From Bacteroidales bacterium UBA3743 (GTDB lineage Bacteria > Bacteroidota > Bacteroidia > Bacteroidales > Paludibacteraceae), in assembly GCA_002371265.1 (NCBI GenBank), contig DFGT01000004.1:10669-74668 (forward strand): 64,000 nt of DNA. The letters run 5' to 3'. Made by a program: the position numbers and the translations under genes. Each line of letters begins with the position of its first letter. Position 1 is the stretch's first letter. The notes below the pieces were generated by a model. The model was not told the origin of the DNA. It ran no database searches and saw nothing but the letters and a program-made list of their open reading frames with translations. Below, in pieces: positions 33,701 to 42,687 of this stretch.

Positions 33701-34192
33701 ATGGCCGAAATCAGACATATTGAAGAGAAAGACCAGCTACAGTTGGCCAATATCATCCGTTCCGTTTTTGAGGAATATGGAGCACCGTTAGTCAACACTG
33801 TTTATGATGATCCACGTACGGAGCATGTCTTTGATGCTTTGGCAGGTAAGAATGCCGAGTACTGGGTAGTCGTTGACAATGGAGTCGTTCTTGGCGGCTG
33901 TGGCTACTATCCGACAGAAGGAATGCCAGAAGGTTATGCCGAATTGGTGAAATTCTATATGTCACCTGCCGCCCGTGGTTTCGGCTATGGATCCAAGTTG
34001 TTTCGCCAAGCAATTGAAGGGGCAAGTAAGGCTGGCTATAGACATCTGTATATCGAGTCGTTTCCGCAGTTTTCCGATGCAGTGTCCATGTATGAACGAC
34101 ATGGCTTCCAATATATTCCTCACCGTCTTGGCGACTCAGGACATACCGCAACCACCATATTTATGGTCAAGGATTTGCATCCCATAAGATAG
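33701..34192 (+). CDS. GNAT family N-acetyltransferase (flanked by direct repeats)
   Basis: 163 aa from ATG 33701 (MAEIRHIEEKDQLQLANI); an upstream in-frame ATG would place the -7 box inside the gene. Motif A is FYMSPAARGFGYGSKLFRQA (R-G-x-G-x-G/S), and YERHGFQYIPHRLGDSGHT is motif B with the C-terminal family tail of GNAT proteins annotated as amino-acid acetyltransferase-like. Substrate unknown. The gene sits between two ~276-bp direct repeats, as if it could be lost or amplified by recombination. Confidence 0.9.
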   Translation: MAEIRHIEEKDQLQLANIIRSVFEEYGAPLVNTVYDDPRTEHVFDALAGKNAEYWVVVDNGVVLGGCGYYPTEGMPEGYAELVKFYMSPAARGFGYGSKLFRQAIEGASKAGYRHLYIESFPQFSDAVSMYERHGFQYIPHRLGDSGHTATTIFMVKDLHPIR

Positions 34193-34237
34193 TTAAATGT
34201 CAGTTCAACGCGTCAGGAAGACACTGCTTTGGAGAAA

Positions 34238-34514
34238 ATGCTCCAAACGGCTCAAAAGGTTGTAACATTACAACCTTTTTTACTTTTTTCTTTATTGCGT
34301 CAATTGATACACGAAGAAATGCGTCTGTAAGACGCTATCTCAGTAACCCCGTACGTGCGCAGTGCAGCGAAGAATGTGCGGGGGGGCGGGGCAGAGAAAG
34401 TGTGAAAGCACCGCGTCTGTAAGACGCTATCTCTGTAACCCCGTACATACGCAGCGTAGCGGAGGATGTACGGGGTATGGAGAATGAAGCCCTAGTGCGT
34501 CTGTAAGACGCTAC
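34238..34514. repeat. Direct repeat flanking the GNAT gene, right copy
   Basis: Near-identical to 33138-33413, including a terminator (34254-34281), two R2 units (from 34321) and the closing GCGTCTGTAAGACGCTAC. Confidence 0.85.
34254..34281 (+). terminator. Terminator after the GNAT gene
   Basis: AAAGGTTGTAACATTACAACCTTTTTT; the same stem as the terminator at 33154. Confidence 0.78.
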
Positions 34515-34759
34515 TTGGTTAACCGTAGGTTAGTTAGATAATGTTCCCCTAACGTTTATGGAGAAGATTAGGTTGATATATGGAAAATGGTCTGGTGGTA
34601 GAAATTTTGGGAAATTTTTGTAAATTTGTAGATATTTGAGAAAGATGTCATAGGCATTTGCTTCACGACTTGTTGATTGGAGAGATGTATGTGGAGAGGT
34701 GAGAAAGAAGGATGTGGATGAGTGTTTGTGACGTGGTAGCATAATAAAATATCAATATC

Positions 34760-36964
34760 ATGGAAAAAATAATTTTAAGTCTGGGACATTGCTTTGGTAT
34801 AACTAAACTTTCACAAGAATTGACTTTTGAAAGAGAGAATGTGGTGCTTATTTATGCACCTAACGGTTTAATGAAGACTTCCTTTGCTAAAACACTACAA
34901 TTATATGGGCAAGACAAAGCAGATAAAGTTAAAGATGAGATAGAAGATATTCCTGGAAGTATAAGTATAAAGGATGAACAAGGTAATGTCATATCACCAG
35001 CATCAATATATGTATCAAATTGCGAAGAACCTGATTCTGAGACACCGAAAAACATCTCATCATTCTTGGCTGATAGTGCGTTAAAGCAGAAATATGATGA
35101 TATCCTAAAACGCTTGTCTGATAAGCAGAAAGCATTATTTAAGGAGATTAGAGATCTTGCGATAAGTACAGATATCGTATCTGAATTCGTTCGAACATTC
35201 TGTGAAGATAAACCAAGTCTTTTTTACAGCAAGTTTGAAGAAGTGATGACAGAAGTTGGCGGACGAGAGACCTGTTATGATTTTAAATATAACAGCATTT
35301 TTGATAAGGAAGGAAAAGTTAGAGCATTCATTGATGCCAATCGTGATGATCTGAAAGAATATTTTGAAAAATACCAAAACATATTACAATCTTCGAAACT
35401 ATTCAAACAAAAAAATGGCAAAACATTTGGCACTTACCAAGCGTCTGAATTGTTTAAATCTGTAGAGGACAATGCATTCTTTGAGGTTAACCATAAAATT
35501 GTATTGGGTGATGATGAAACCACAATTGATTCCTCAAAGTCACTTGAAACTTTAATAAACAATGAGATTTCTAGTATTGTTAACGATCCTAGAGTCAAAA
35601 AAGCATTCGATAAGATTGATAAAAAAGCCAGTGCTAACAAACTTTTACAAAAGTTCAAAGAGATAATTGAAATTCATCCTGACTTAGTTGACAAATTACT
35701 TGACTACGACAACTTTCATAAAGAGGTATGGAAGGGGTATTTTGCTAAATTTAAGGATAAGGCCGACGACCTGCTTGAAGCTTATCAAGAATCCAAATCA
35801 ACGCTAAACAGCGTGCTTCAACAAGCTGCAGGACAAAGAGACGCTTGGGAGAAGATTATAAACATCTTCAATCGTAGATTTTCTGTCCCTTTTGTAGTAA
35901 AAATCAAGAATCAGACAGATCTTTTACTTAATGAGGAGGCTGCAGCATTATCTTTTGAATATAGAACACAAACTAGTCAAAAAGAAGTAGAGTCAAAGGT
36001 ACTGGAAGAAGATGTGCTGAGCAAAGGAGAACTTCGTGCATTCTACACACTACAGTTGCTTTTTGCTATAGAAAAGATGAAAAACGATTGTGGTAAGGAG
36101 CATATACTTGTGTTCGATGATATTTCAGATTCTTTTGATTACAAAAATAAATACGCGATAGTTGAATATCTTAGTGAGTTGAAAGATGATGCAAAATTCA
36201 AGATGGTCATTCTTACTCACAATTTTGATTTCTATCGAACTATATCTTCTCGTTTGCAAGTTAATAGGAATAGTACATACATGGCTTATAAAGATGGTAA
36301 TGAAATCAAGTTTCATAAGGCAGAATATTTAAGGGATCCATTCAAGTATATAAAGAAAAATGCAAATATTCCTGAGTTCTTTATAGCCTTAATCCCTATG
36401 GCACGTAACTTAATTGAATATACAAAAGACAGCACCAACGCAGATTATTTAAAATTAACCTCATGTCTTCATGTCAAAACAGAAACTGCAAAGTTGAAAG
36501 TAACCGATATAGAACGAATTTTGAAGTCTTATATTGATGGGGTAACCGGCTTGTCACCAGATGATACAACTCTCAATATAAAAGAATATATTTACAAAGT
36601 GGCAGAAACTCTATGTGGCAAATCGACACTTGATGAAATACATATTGAAAACAAGATTGTCTTTGCTGTAGCTATAAGGTTAAAAGCAGAGGATTATATG
36701 ATATCTGAACTTAAGAAGGTTATGAAAGATCAAGATTTCAATGATTTTTATAGTAACATAAAATCAAATCAGACTTCTGTGCTCTCAAAGAAATTTAACG
36801 AATCATGTATTTCAACAGATGACATACAGTTACTGATTAAAGATGCCAATTTGATAACACCAGAAAACATACATCTCAATAGTTTTATGTTTGAGCCACT
36901 TGTTGATATGTCGGTATGGAGATTGAAAAACTTATATAATGATGTCAAAAGTAAATTGGTCTAA
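34760..36964 (+). CDS. Orphan ABC/AAA ATPase, PrrC/RloC-like (possible anticodon nuclease)
   Basis: 734 aa. Walker A is unusual, APNGLMKTS at residues 33-41 (Met where Gly normally precedes Lys). A long helical insert spans ~105-375. The ABC signature VLSKGELRAF is at 419-428, Walker B HILVFDDISDSFD at 448-460, and the His-loop LTHNFDFY at 485-492. About 240 residues follow the ATPase, as in PrrC and RloC. This tail holds R549-NLI-E553 and His571 (MARNLIEY ... TSCLHVKTE). PrrC's nuclease triad is Arg-x3-Glu followed by a more distant His, so a tRNA nuclease is possible, although the His spacing is shorter. No hsd or other defence gene is adjacent. The gene is visibly AT-richer than its neighbours and lies between repeat clusters, which suggests horizontal gain. 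A TAAATTTG -7-like box lies at 34621-34628. Confidence 0.85.
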   Translation: MEKIILSLGHCFGITKLSQELTFERENVVLIYAPNGLMKTSFAKTLQLYGQDKADKVKDEIEDIPGSISIKDEQGNVISPASIYVSNCEEPDSETPKNISSFLADSALKQKYDDILKRLSDKQKALFKEIRDLAISTDIVSEFVRTFCEDKPSLFYSKFEEVMTEVGGRETCYDFKYNSIFDKEGKVRAFIDANRDDLKEYFEKYQNILQSSKLFKQKNGKTFGTYQASELFKSVEDNAFFEVNHKIVLGDDETTIDSSKSLETLINNEISSIVNDPRVKKAFDKIDKKASANKLLQKFKEIIEIHPDLVDKLLDYDNFHKEVWKGYFAKFKDKADDLLEAYQESKSTLNSVLQQAAGQRDAWEKIINIFNRRFSVPFVVKIKNQTDLLLNEEAAALSFEYRTQTSQKEVESKVLEEDVLSKGELRAFYTLQLLFAIEKMKNDCGKEHILVFDDISDSFDYKNKYAIVEYLSELKDDAKFKMVILTHNFDFYRTISSRLQVNRNSTYMAYKDGNEIKFHKAEYLRDPFKYIKKNANIPEFFIALIPMARNLIEYTKDSTNADYLKLTSCLHVKTETAKLKVTDIERILKSYIDGVTGLSPDDTTLNIKEYIYKVAETLCGKSTLDEIHIENKIVFAVAIRLKAEDYMISELKKVMKDQDFNDFYSNIKSNQTSVLSKKFNESCISTDDIQLLIKDANLITPENIHLNSFMFEPLVDMSVWRLKNLYNDVKSKLV

Positions 36965-37177
36965 TAAGAACCCAAATATAGAGTGGCATAGACACAAATA
37001 TTATTGGGTTGGAAATAGAATTGTAAAAAATCTTGACATAAGTCTGTGTATTTTTATAATCTTATTAAATACAATATTATAGGTAAATATGACTTATGAG
37101 TTGCGTGTCTACGTTGACACACAAGACTTATGAGAGCGTCCGTAAGACGCTACTTGGTTGTGCTGTGGTAAGTTTCT
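36965..37177. other. Spacer with small hairpins
   Basis: GTGTCTACGTTGACAC (about 37104-37119) is a short hairpin flanked on both sides by GACTTATGAG direct repeats. A diverged R2 first hairpin (GCGTCCGTAAGACGC) lies at about 37135. No coding potential seen. Confidence 0.5.
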
Positions 37178-38569
37178 CTATTTTCCTATACAAAAATGCT
37201 TAAAGATATTTCCCAGCACTTCGTCGGTGGTGATCTCTCCACCTGTGATGGATGCGAGTGCGTCGAGGATGTCGTGTATGTCACGGCTGATGAGGTCGCC
37301 GGACAGGTTGGTGTTGAGGCCTTCCTTCACACGGCTGATGCCAGCGAGAGCGTCGCAAAGAGCTGCATAGTGGCGTGCACTCGTCACAATGATGTCGTTG
37401 TCTTCGCCTGCGATGGATTCTGCGAATCTTGCCAACGCTGATTCTATCGACTCTTTCCCGACTCCATTCTTTGCGGAGATGGAGAGTGCTGTCGCATCAA
37501 AATTGTATCTGTTGTTGAGTAGTCTATTCAATTTGTCTTGTTCACAAATGTCTGATTTGTTGAACAGTAGAAGCACAAGTTTATCCTGCAGCTGTTGTGC
37601 GTTGATGAATTTAACGATTTCATTCTCGTCTCGTGATGCGTCGACGATGAGGATCACAATATCGGCCTGCTCCATCATCTTGTACGAACGCTGTATTCCA
37701 AGATTCTCTATCGCGTCGTCTGTGTTGCGGATGCCGGCGGTGTCGATCAGTCGGAGTGTGTATCCGTCGATCTGCAATGTGTCTTCGATAGTGTCACGTG
37801 TTGTGCCGTGGATGTCGCTGACGATGGCTCTCTCTTCTCCGAGCAGCAGGTTCAACAGTGTCGATTTTCCCACATTCGTCTCGCCGACGATTGCCACCGG
37901 AATGCCGTTCTTGATGGCGTTGCCTGCCTTGAATGAATTGGCTAACTTGCTAACTCTCTGCTCTATGGCGGCTATCAACTCACGCAGCTTGGCTCTGTCG
38001 GCAAACTCCACGTCTTCTTCGCTGAAATCCAGTTCAAGCTCGATAAGCGACACGAATTCCAGCAACGACATTCTCAGCTGCATCAACTCGTTGGAGAAGC
38101 CTCCCTTCATCTGCTTCACTGCGATATGATGGGCTTTTGCTGATGTCGACGCGATTAGATCTGCCACTGCTTCTGCTTGCGACAGGTCCATCTTTCCATT
38201 GAGATAGGCTCGCTGGGTAAACTCGCCATGCCCTGCCATCTTGCAACCGTTGCGAAGGAGCAACTCAATGATTTTCTTTTGGATATAGATAGATCCGTGG
38301 CATGATATTTCGATTGTGTCTTCTCCGGTGTAGGATTTTCCATCCTTGAAGATGGCACACACCACATCGTCGATGGTCTCATTCCCGTCGGCGATAACCC
38401 CATATCTCAACACGTGGGTGGGGCAGTCTTTCAACTTTTTGCTCTTGCTGAAAGAGAATATCCCGTCGACGATGCTGATAGCATCTGGTCCCGACACTCT
38501 GATCACTGCTATTCCACCAACGCCGGCAGCAGTGCTTATGGCGCATATCGTGCTGTCTCTATCTATCAT
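37178..38569 (-). CDS. mnmE: tRNA modification GTPase MnmE
   Basis: 463 aa. N-terminal tetrahydrofolate-binding domain (TICAISTAAGVGGIAVIRVSG), an inserted G domain with GETNVGKSTLLN, DTAGI and NKSD motifs, and the C-terminal CIGK whose Cys is a family mark. With MnmG it installs the cmnm5 group on U34 of several tRNAs. Eleven bases after fmt, so the two are probably co-transcribed. Confidence 0.97.
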   Translation of the reverse strand: MIDRDSTICAISTAAGVGGIAVIRVSGPDAISIVDGIFSFSKSKKLKDCPTHVLRYGVIADGNETIDDVVCAIFKDGKSYTGEDTIEISCHGSIYIQKKIIELLLRNGCKMAGHGEFTQRAYLNGKMDLSQAEAVADLIASTSAKAHHIAVKQMKGGFSNELMQLRMSLLEFVSLIELELDFSEEDVEFADRAKLRELIAAIEQRVSKLANSFKAGNAIKNGIPVAIVGETNVGKSTLLNLLLGEERAIVSDIHGTTRDTIEDTLQIDGYTLRLIDTAGIRNTDDAIENLGIQRSYKMMEQADIVILIVDASRDENEIVKFINAQQLQDKLVLLLFNKSDICEQDKLNRLLNNRYNFDATALSISAKNGVGKESIESALARFAESIAGEDNDIIVTSARHYAALCDALAGISRVKEGLNTNLSGDLISRDIHDILDALASITGGEITTDEVLGNIFKHFCIGK

Positions 38570-38580
38570 TCCGTCTGCGT

Positions 38581-39552
38581 TTAAGACAATTTATATTCTG
38601 CATCGAAACGGAATCCACGAAGAAAATCCTCGATGGAAAGGCGTTTTTTGCCTGGCACCTGTATCTGCAAAAGATGAAGATAACCATCTTTTGTGGCGAC
38701 TTTCAAGAATTTCTTTCCGTCTGTCACGAGTGTGCCTGGAGTCTCGTTGTGTTGGCAGATTTCCTTTTTAGTTTCGTAGATTTTCATCTGCAGATCCTCT
38801 TTGCCTTCAGCAGAGAGGTTTGCCCATGCGGCAGGGTAGGGAGAAAGTCCACGCACAAGGTTGTGGATGTTTTCTGTCGGGTTGTTGAAATCCAGATGGC
38901 AAGTTTCCTTGAAGATTTTTGGGGCTGGTTTCAACTCTGATTCCGACGCGTATAGTTCCTCCTGAGGTTTTGGCTTGACGGTGCCGGCGATGATGTTCTT
39001 GACAGTATCGAGCACAAGGTCGCCACCCATGATCATCAGTTTATCGTGGATAGTGCCGACGTTATCTTCCTCATTGATAGCTATTTTCTCCTGTTGGATG
39101 ATCTTTCCTGTGTCAATCTCATGAGTCAGGAAGAATGTAGTGATGCCGGTCTCTTTTTCTCCGTTGATCACAGCCCAATTCAATGGGGCGGCTCCACGAT
39201 ATTGAGGAAGGAGAGAACCGTGAAGGTTGAATGTGCCGAGACGTGGCATAGCCCACACCACTTCAGGAAGCATACGGAATGCCACCACGATGAAGAGGTC
39301 TGCATTGAGAGAGCGGAGTTCGTTCACAAACTCCTCAGCCTTCAGTTTTTCTGGCTGCATCACGTGCAGATTATTGTCGACGGCATATTGTTTTACTGGT
39401 GAGAACTGCAATTTGTGGCCACGTCCAGCTGGTTTGTCTGGCATAGTCACAACTCCCACCACATTATATTTGTCTTCCACCAGACGTCTCAACGGTTCGA
39501 CCGCGAAATCTGGTGTACCCATATATACGATTTTAAGATCTTCCTTATTCAT
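38581..39552 (-). CDS. fmt: Methionyl-tRNA formyltransferase
   Basis: 323 aa. Formyltransferase domain with FNLHGSLLPQYRGAAPLNWA (Asn/His of the active site) and the later catalytic Asp in LTHEIDTG; the C-terminal domain (residues ~210-320) contacts tRNA. It transfers a formyl group from 10-formyl-THF to initiator Met-tRNA. Followed by mnmE on the same strand. Confidence 0.97.
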   Translation of the reverse strand: MNKEDLKIVYMGTPDFAVEPLRRLVEDKYNVVGVVTMPDKPAGRGHKLQFSPVKQYAVDNNLHVMQPEKLKAEEFVNELRSLNADLFIVVAFRMLPEVVWAMPRLGTFNLHGSLLPQYRGAAPLNWAVINGEKETGITTFFLTHEIDTGKIIQQEKIAINEEDNVGTIHDKLMIMGGDLVLDTVKNIIAGTVKPKPQEELYASESELKPAPKIFKETCHLDFNNPTENIHNLVRGLSPYPAAWANLSAEGKEDLQMKIYETKKEICQHNETPGTLVTDGKKFLKVATKDGYLHLLQIQVPGKKRLSIEDFLRGFRFDAEYKLS

Positions 39553-39631
39553 AAATAGTTGAGAATTACGAGCTAAAAGTCAGGAATGCCTGCGACATTT
39601 CGCATTTATAATTCCTAATTTTTAATTTCAA

Positions 39632-40510
39632 TTAGTATTTTCTTTGATCTGTTCCCCACATCAGTTTCTCTCGGATAGTAGTGTAGAAAGAGTGGTTGTG
39701 AAGACGGATTGTTTTCATGTAGAAATCAGCTTTTCTCACCTTCAGACGGATATCTTCAGGGAAAACTTCGCATCTGCCGTCGAGGGAAATCAAAAACTGA
39801 CCGTTGCGGCTCTCCACAGATAGTTCCATCAGGCAGTCGTCGGTCACGACAAGAGGACGGATGCTGAGGCTGTGTGGTGCGACGGGAGTGATTATGAAAT
39901 TGGATGCTTGCGGCACTACGATTGGTCCTCCGACGCTCATGGCGTATGCAGTAGAGCCAGTGGCAGTGGCGATGATAAGACCGTCGGCCTGATATTTGGT
40001 CACGAACTCACCGTTTATATATGTGTTGATTGCGATCATTGAAGAGGTGTCCTGCTTCAAGATTGCGATTTCGTTGATTGCGTAGTTAAATTTGGAAAAT
40101 CTTTTTCCGTCGGTAGACAGCTTTAGCAGAGGACGGTCCTCCACCTTATAGTTGCCAGAAGCGATAGCCTCTACTGCTTTGACAATCTCCTTTTCACCGT
40201 CGACATCGGCCAAAAAACCGAGGCGTCCGGCATTTATACCGAGCAGAGGAATCTCACGTCGCGCGATTTTGGCGACAGAGCGGATGAACGTACCGTCACC
40301 TCCGACGCTGAATGCAACGTCGGCATCAATCTCTTTGTTTTCGGCGAAAGTGGTGATATCCTGAGTGTTGACACCATTTCTGTCGAGAAATTCCAAGAAA
40401 TAGGGCTCACATGTGATAGCCACATTACGTTTGCCTAGCTCGTAAATGAGTTTTGCAGAATAGATCGCAACCTCCTCACGGTTTACATTTCCAAAAATAG
40501 CTACTTTCAT
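39632..40510 (-). CDS. nadK: NAD kinase
   Basis: 292 aa. The GGDGT motif (AFSVGGDGTFIRSV) and the family segment ATATGSTAYAMSVGGPIV are present, along with ITPVAPHSLSIRPLVV. It phosphorylates NAD+ to NADP+. Stands alone between fmt and rpmE on the reverse strand. Confidence 0.97.
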   Translation of the reverse strand: MKVAIFGNVNREEVAIYSAKLIYELGKRNVAITCEPYFLEFLDRNGVNTQDITTFAENKEIDADVAFSVGGDGTFIRSVAKIARREIPLLGINAGRLGFLADVDGEKEIVKAVEAIASGNYKVEDRPLLKLSTDGKRFSKFNYAINEIAILKQDTSSMIAINTYINGEFVTKYQADGLIIATATGSTAYAMSVGGPIVVPQASNFIITPVAPHSLSIRPLVVTDDCLMELSVESRNGQFLISLDGRCEVFPEDIRLKVRKADFYMKTIRLHNHSFYTTIREKLMWGTDQRKY

Positions 40511-40546
40511 ATCTCAAAGATAGAGGTGATGAAATAAAGTTAAATT

Positions 40547-40583
40547 AAAAAAGGACACTCACCAATATTGGTAAATGTCCCTT
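40547..40583 (-). terminator. Terminator after rpmE
   Basis: On the minus strand GGGACATTTACC and GGTGAGTGTCC form an imperfect stem around AATATT, followed by TTTTTT. Confidence 0.78.
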
Positions 40584-40608
40584 ATGCTGTATAAAGACAA
40601 GCCCTTTA

Positions 40609-40860
40609 TTACTTCTTACGGTTACCGTACTTGCTAAGGAACTTATCAACACGTCCAGCTGTGTCAACCATCTTCTTAACACCAGTGTAGAATGGGTGAG
40701 AAGAGCTAGAGATTTCAAGCTTTACCAATGGAAGAGTCTCACCTTCGATTTCGATAGTGTCTTTTGTAGCCACTGTAGAGCGTGAAACAAACATATCGCC
40801 ATTTGACATGTCCTTGAATACTACAGGACGGTATGACTCTGGATGAATATCTTTCTTCAT
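40609..40860 (-). CDS. rpmE2: Ribosomal protein L31, type B
   Basis: 83 aa. MKKDIHPESYRPVVFKDMSNG and SSSHPFYTGVKK are the type B (zinc-free) marks; the CxxC pairs of the zinc form are absent. Part of the large ribosomal subunit. A zinc-independent copy often replaces the zinc form when zinc is scarce, but it may also be the only L31 here. Confidence 0.96.
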   Translation of the reverse strand: MKKDIHPESYRPVVFKDMSNGDMFVSRSTVATKDTIEIEGETLPLVKLEISSSSHPFYTGVKKMVDTAGRVDKFLSKYGNRKK

Positions 40861-41064
40861 TTTATTGAATTTTAATTTTTTTTACTATTTCACTTGGTAA
40901 CTTATGTGCAATGCGAGTGCAAAAGTAAGAATAGTTTCTGTTTAATAAAAATCTTTGATGCTTTTTTTGCTAAAATAATGCGTATTGTTGATAAAAGGAG
41001 TTTATTTTATGTGTGATGATGCGAGAATTGTGAACTCTATAGCTCATATTTTTAATATTGGTTC

Positions 41065-41225
41065 TGTCATAGTCGAGGATTGTTAAGTGCCCATGTTTGA
41101 TTGATTTGGGCCCTAACCCTCTTCCATAGTGCGAGCCGAAGGCGAGCACATATAAAACCACAGAGAATAAGAGTTCTTAGAGAAAGTCTACGACTTTATT
41201 ATGAGAAAAAGAGAAGGAAATCAAT
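41065..41225 (+). repeat. Dispersed repeat R1, copy 5
   Basis: GAGGATTGTTAAGTGCCC, GGGCCCTAACCC, GTGCGAGCCGAAGGCGAGCAC, AAAACCACAGAG, then GAAAGTCTACGACTTTATTATG. In this copy the first hairpin uses CCCATGTTTGATTGATTTGGG. Confidence 0.75.
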
Positions 41226-41244
41226 TAATATAACGTGGAACGAG

Positions 41245-41375
41245 ATTAAAAAATAGGAGAAAAACGATAGTTGGAGTGACATTAATGAGGATTGTTAAGG
41301 GCCCATGTTTGATCGATTTGGGCCCTAACCCTTCCCCACGTGCGAGCCGTAGGCGAGCACATAATATAATGTCAA
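41245..41375 (+). repeat. Dispersed repeat R1, copy 6
   Basis: Begins AAAAAATAGGAGAAAAACGA, TAGTTGGAGTGACATT, then GAGGATTGTTAAGGGCCC, the GATCGATTTGGGCCC arm, and GTGCGAGCCGTAGGCGAGCAC. It lies 20 bases after copy 5 in the same orientation. Confidence 0.75.
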
Positions 41376-41402
41376 TTCGCGAAAAAATCCACCAAATTTT
41401 AC

Positions 41403-41410
41403 TATTTTTG
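41403..41410 (+). promoter_or_regulatory. Putative -7 box of the cyclophilin gene
   Basis: TATTTTTG fits TAnnTTTG and lies 76 bases before ATG 41487. The -33 element is not a clear TTTG. Confidence 0.4.
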
Positions 41411-41486
41411 CCCGAGAAAGACGGTGGATGTATATGTCTGTCGTTGACAAGAAACAATTTTATATAATGTCGTATTAAAGAAAGTA

Positions 41487-42299
41487 ATGAGAAAGAAACT
41501 AATATTATTCATCGCCATGTTTATGGCAAGCATTATGGGAATGGAAGCAAAAGAAAAAGAGAATTTGGTAAAGATTGAGTGTGAGTATGGCACAATGATT
41601 GTCCGTCTTTACGACGATACTCCTCAGCACCGCGACAATTTCTTGAAACTAGTGAAGGAGGGTTTCTACAACGATTTGTTGTTCCACCGTGTTATAAAGG
41701 ATTTTATGGTGCAGGGTGGTGATCCTGATTCAAAGGGAGCTCCTGCCGGCAAACAGCTTGGCGCTGGCGACGTGGGTTATACAGTGCCTGCTGAGTTCGT
41801 TTATCCTACTCATTATCATAAGAAGGGTGCTCTTGCTGCGGCACGTCAGGGTGACCAGGTTAATCCTGAGAAGAGATCTTCTGGATGCCAGTTCTACATC
41901 GTTCAGGGTAAGAAATACAACGAGAATGAGTTGAACCAGATGGAGCGTGCTCTTGGTCAGAAGGCAATGCAGGCAAGATTTGACCAGTTGGTTCAGGAAA
42001 ACAAGGATTCGATCAAGGCTATGCGTATCAACCGTGATCAGGCTGGCCTACAGGCTCTTCAGGACAAACTGGTGAAAACAGTTGAGACTGAGTTCAAGGA
42101 CAAACAGAGTGTCAAGATGCCTGAGCAGATGCGTAAGGACTATATGGAGATCGGAGGCACACCATTCCTTGACAATGAGTACACTGTGTTTGGAGAGGTT
42201 GTTGAGGGACTTGATGTGATCGACAAGATCGCCGCTGTTGAGACTAATCCTGGCGACCGTCCTAAGACAGACATCAAGATGAAAGTCAAAATGAAATAA
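41487..42299 (+). CDS. Cyclophilin-type peptidyl-prolyl isomerase, exported
   Basis: 270 aa. Signal peptide (MRKKLILFIAMFMASIMGMEA), then a cyclophilin fold with FHRVIKDFMVQGGDP and SGCQFYIVQG. A helical insert of about 60 residues (YNENELNQMERALGQKAMQ...) separates the front of the domain from FLDNEYTVFGEVVEGLDVID; such inserts are seen in Bacteroidetes relatives. It should catalyse Pro isomerisation in the periplasm. Confidence 0.94.
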   Translation: MRKKLILFIAMFMASIMGMEAKEKENLVKIECEYGTMIVRLYDDTPQHRDNFLKLVKEGFYNDLLFHRVIKDFMVQGGDPDSKGAPAGKQLGAGDVGYTVPAEFVYPTHYHKKGALAAARQGDQVNPEKRSSGCQFYIVQGKKYNENELNQMERALGQKAMQARFDQLVQENKDSIKAMRINRDQAGLQALQDKLVKTVETEFKDKQSVKMPEQMRKDYMEIGGTPFLDNEYTVFGEVVEGLDVIDKIAAVETNPGDRPKTDIKMKVKMK

Positions 42300-42444
42300 A
42301 ATTCAAAATTATAAATGCGAAATGCTGAATTGAATTAGAAATTAAAAATGCAGAATGCTAAATTTAGTGTTCTGCATTTATTTTTTGATTTAGAAACTAA
42401 TCAATTTTGCTTAAATATTTTACTATAGGACTCATTCTGCAACT

Positions 42445-42595
42445 GAAAATTAGGATTGTTAAGGGCCCATGTTTGATCGATTTGGGCCCTAACCCAATCT
42501 CTTCCGCGAGCCCAAAGGGCGAGCGGTAAAATGCTTTTAATTATATAGTGCTCGCCTTACGGCTCGCATTTTGGGAGAGGTTAGGGCGTCAATCC
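42445..42595. repeat. Dispersed repeat R1, copy 7 (with inverted second half)
   Basis: AGGATTGTTAAGGGCCC...GGGCCCTAACCC is in plus orientation, but the later GTGCTCGCCTTACGGCTCGCA and GGTTAGGGCGTCAATCCT read as a minus-orientation unit. The copy is therefore a head-to-head composite of two R1 pieces. Confidence 0.65.
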
Positions 42596-42631
42596 TTGAA
42601 ATTAAAAATTAAAAATTAAAAATTAATTTTT

Positions 42632-42687
42632 ATTTAGCATTTAGCATTTAGCATTTAGCATTTAGCATTTAGCATTTAGCATTCAGC
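42632..42687. repeat. Heptanucleotide tandem repeat (ATTTAGC)7 plus ATTCAGC
   Basis: Seven perfect 7-bp units (42632-42680) and one variant unit (42681-42687). The stop codon of the kinase-like gene on the minus strand (TTA at 42676-42678) lies inside the array. Confidence 0.9.

Noticed and set aside
36300..36964. HEPN RNase motif in the C-terminal part of the orphan ATPase
   Set aside because: I looked for R-x4-6-H. It is not present; the R549-x3-E553 and His571 arrangement is closer to the PrrC-type triad, reported as a hypothesis instead.
42632..42687. CRISPR or minisatellite with spacers
   Set aside because: It is a simple 7-bp tandem repeat without spacers.
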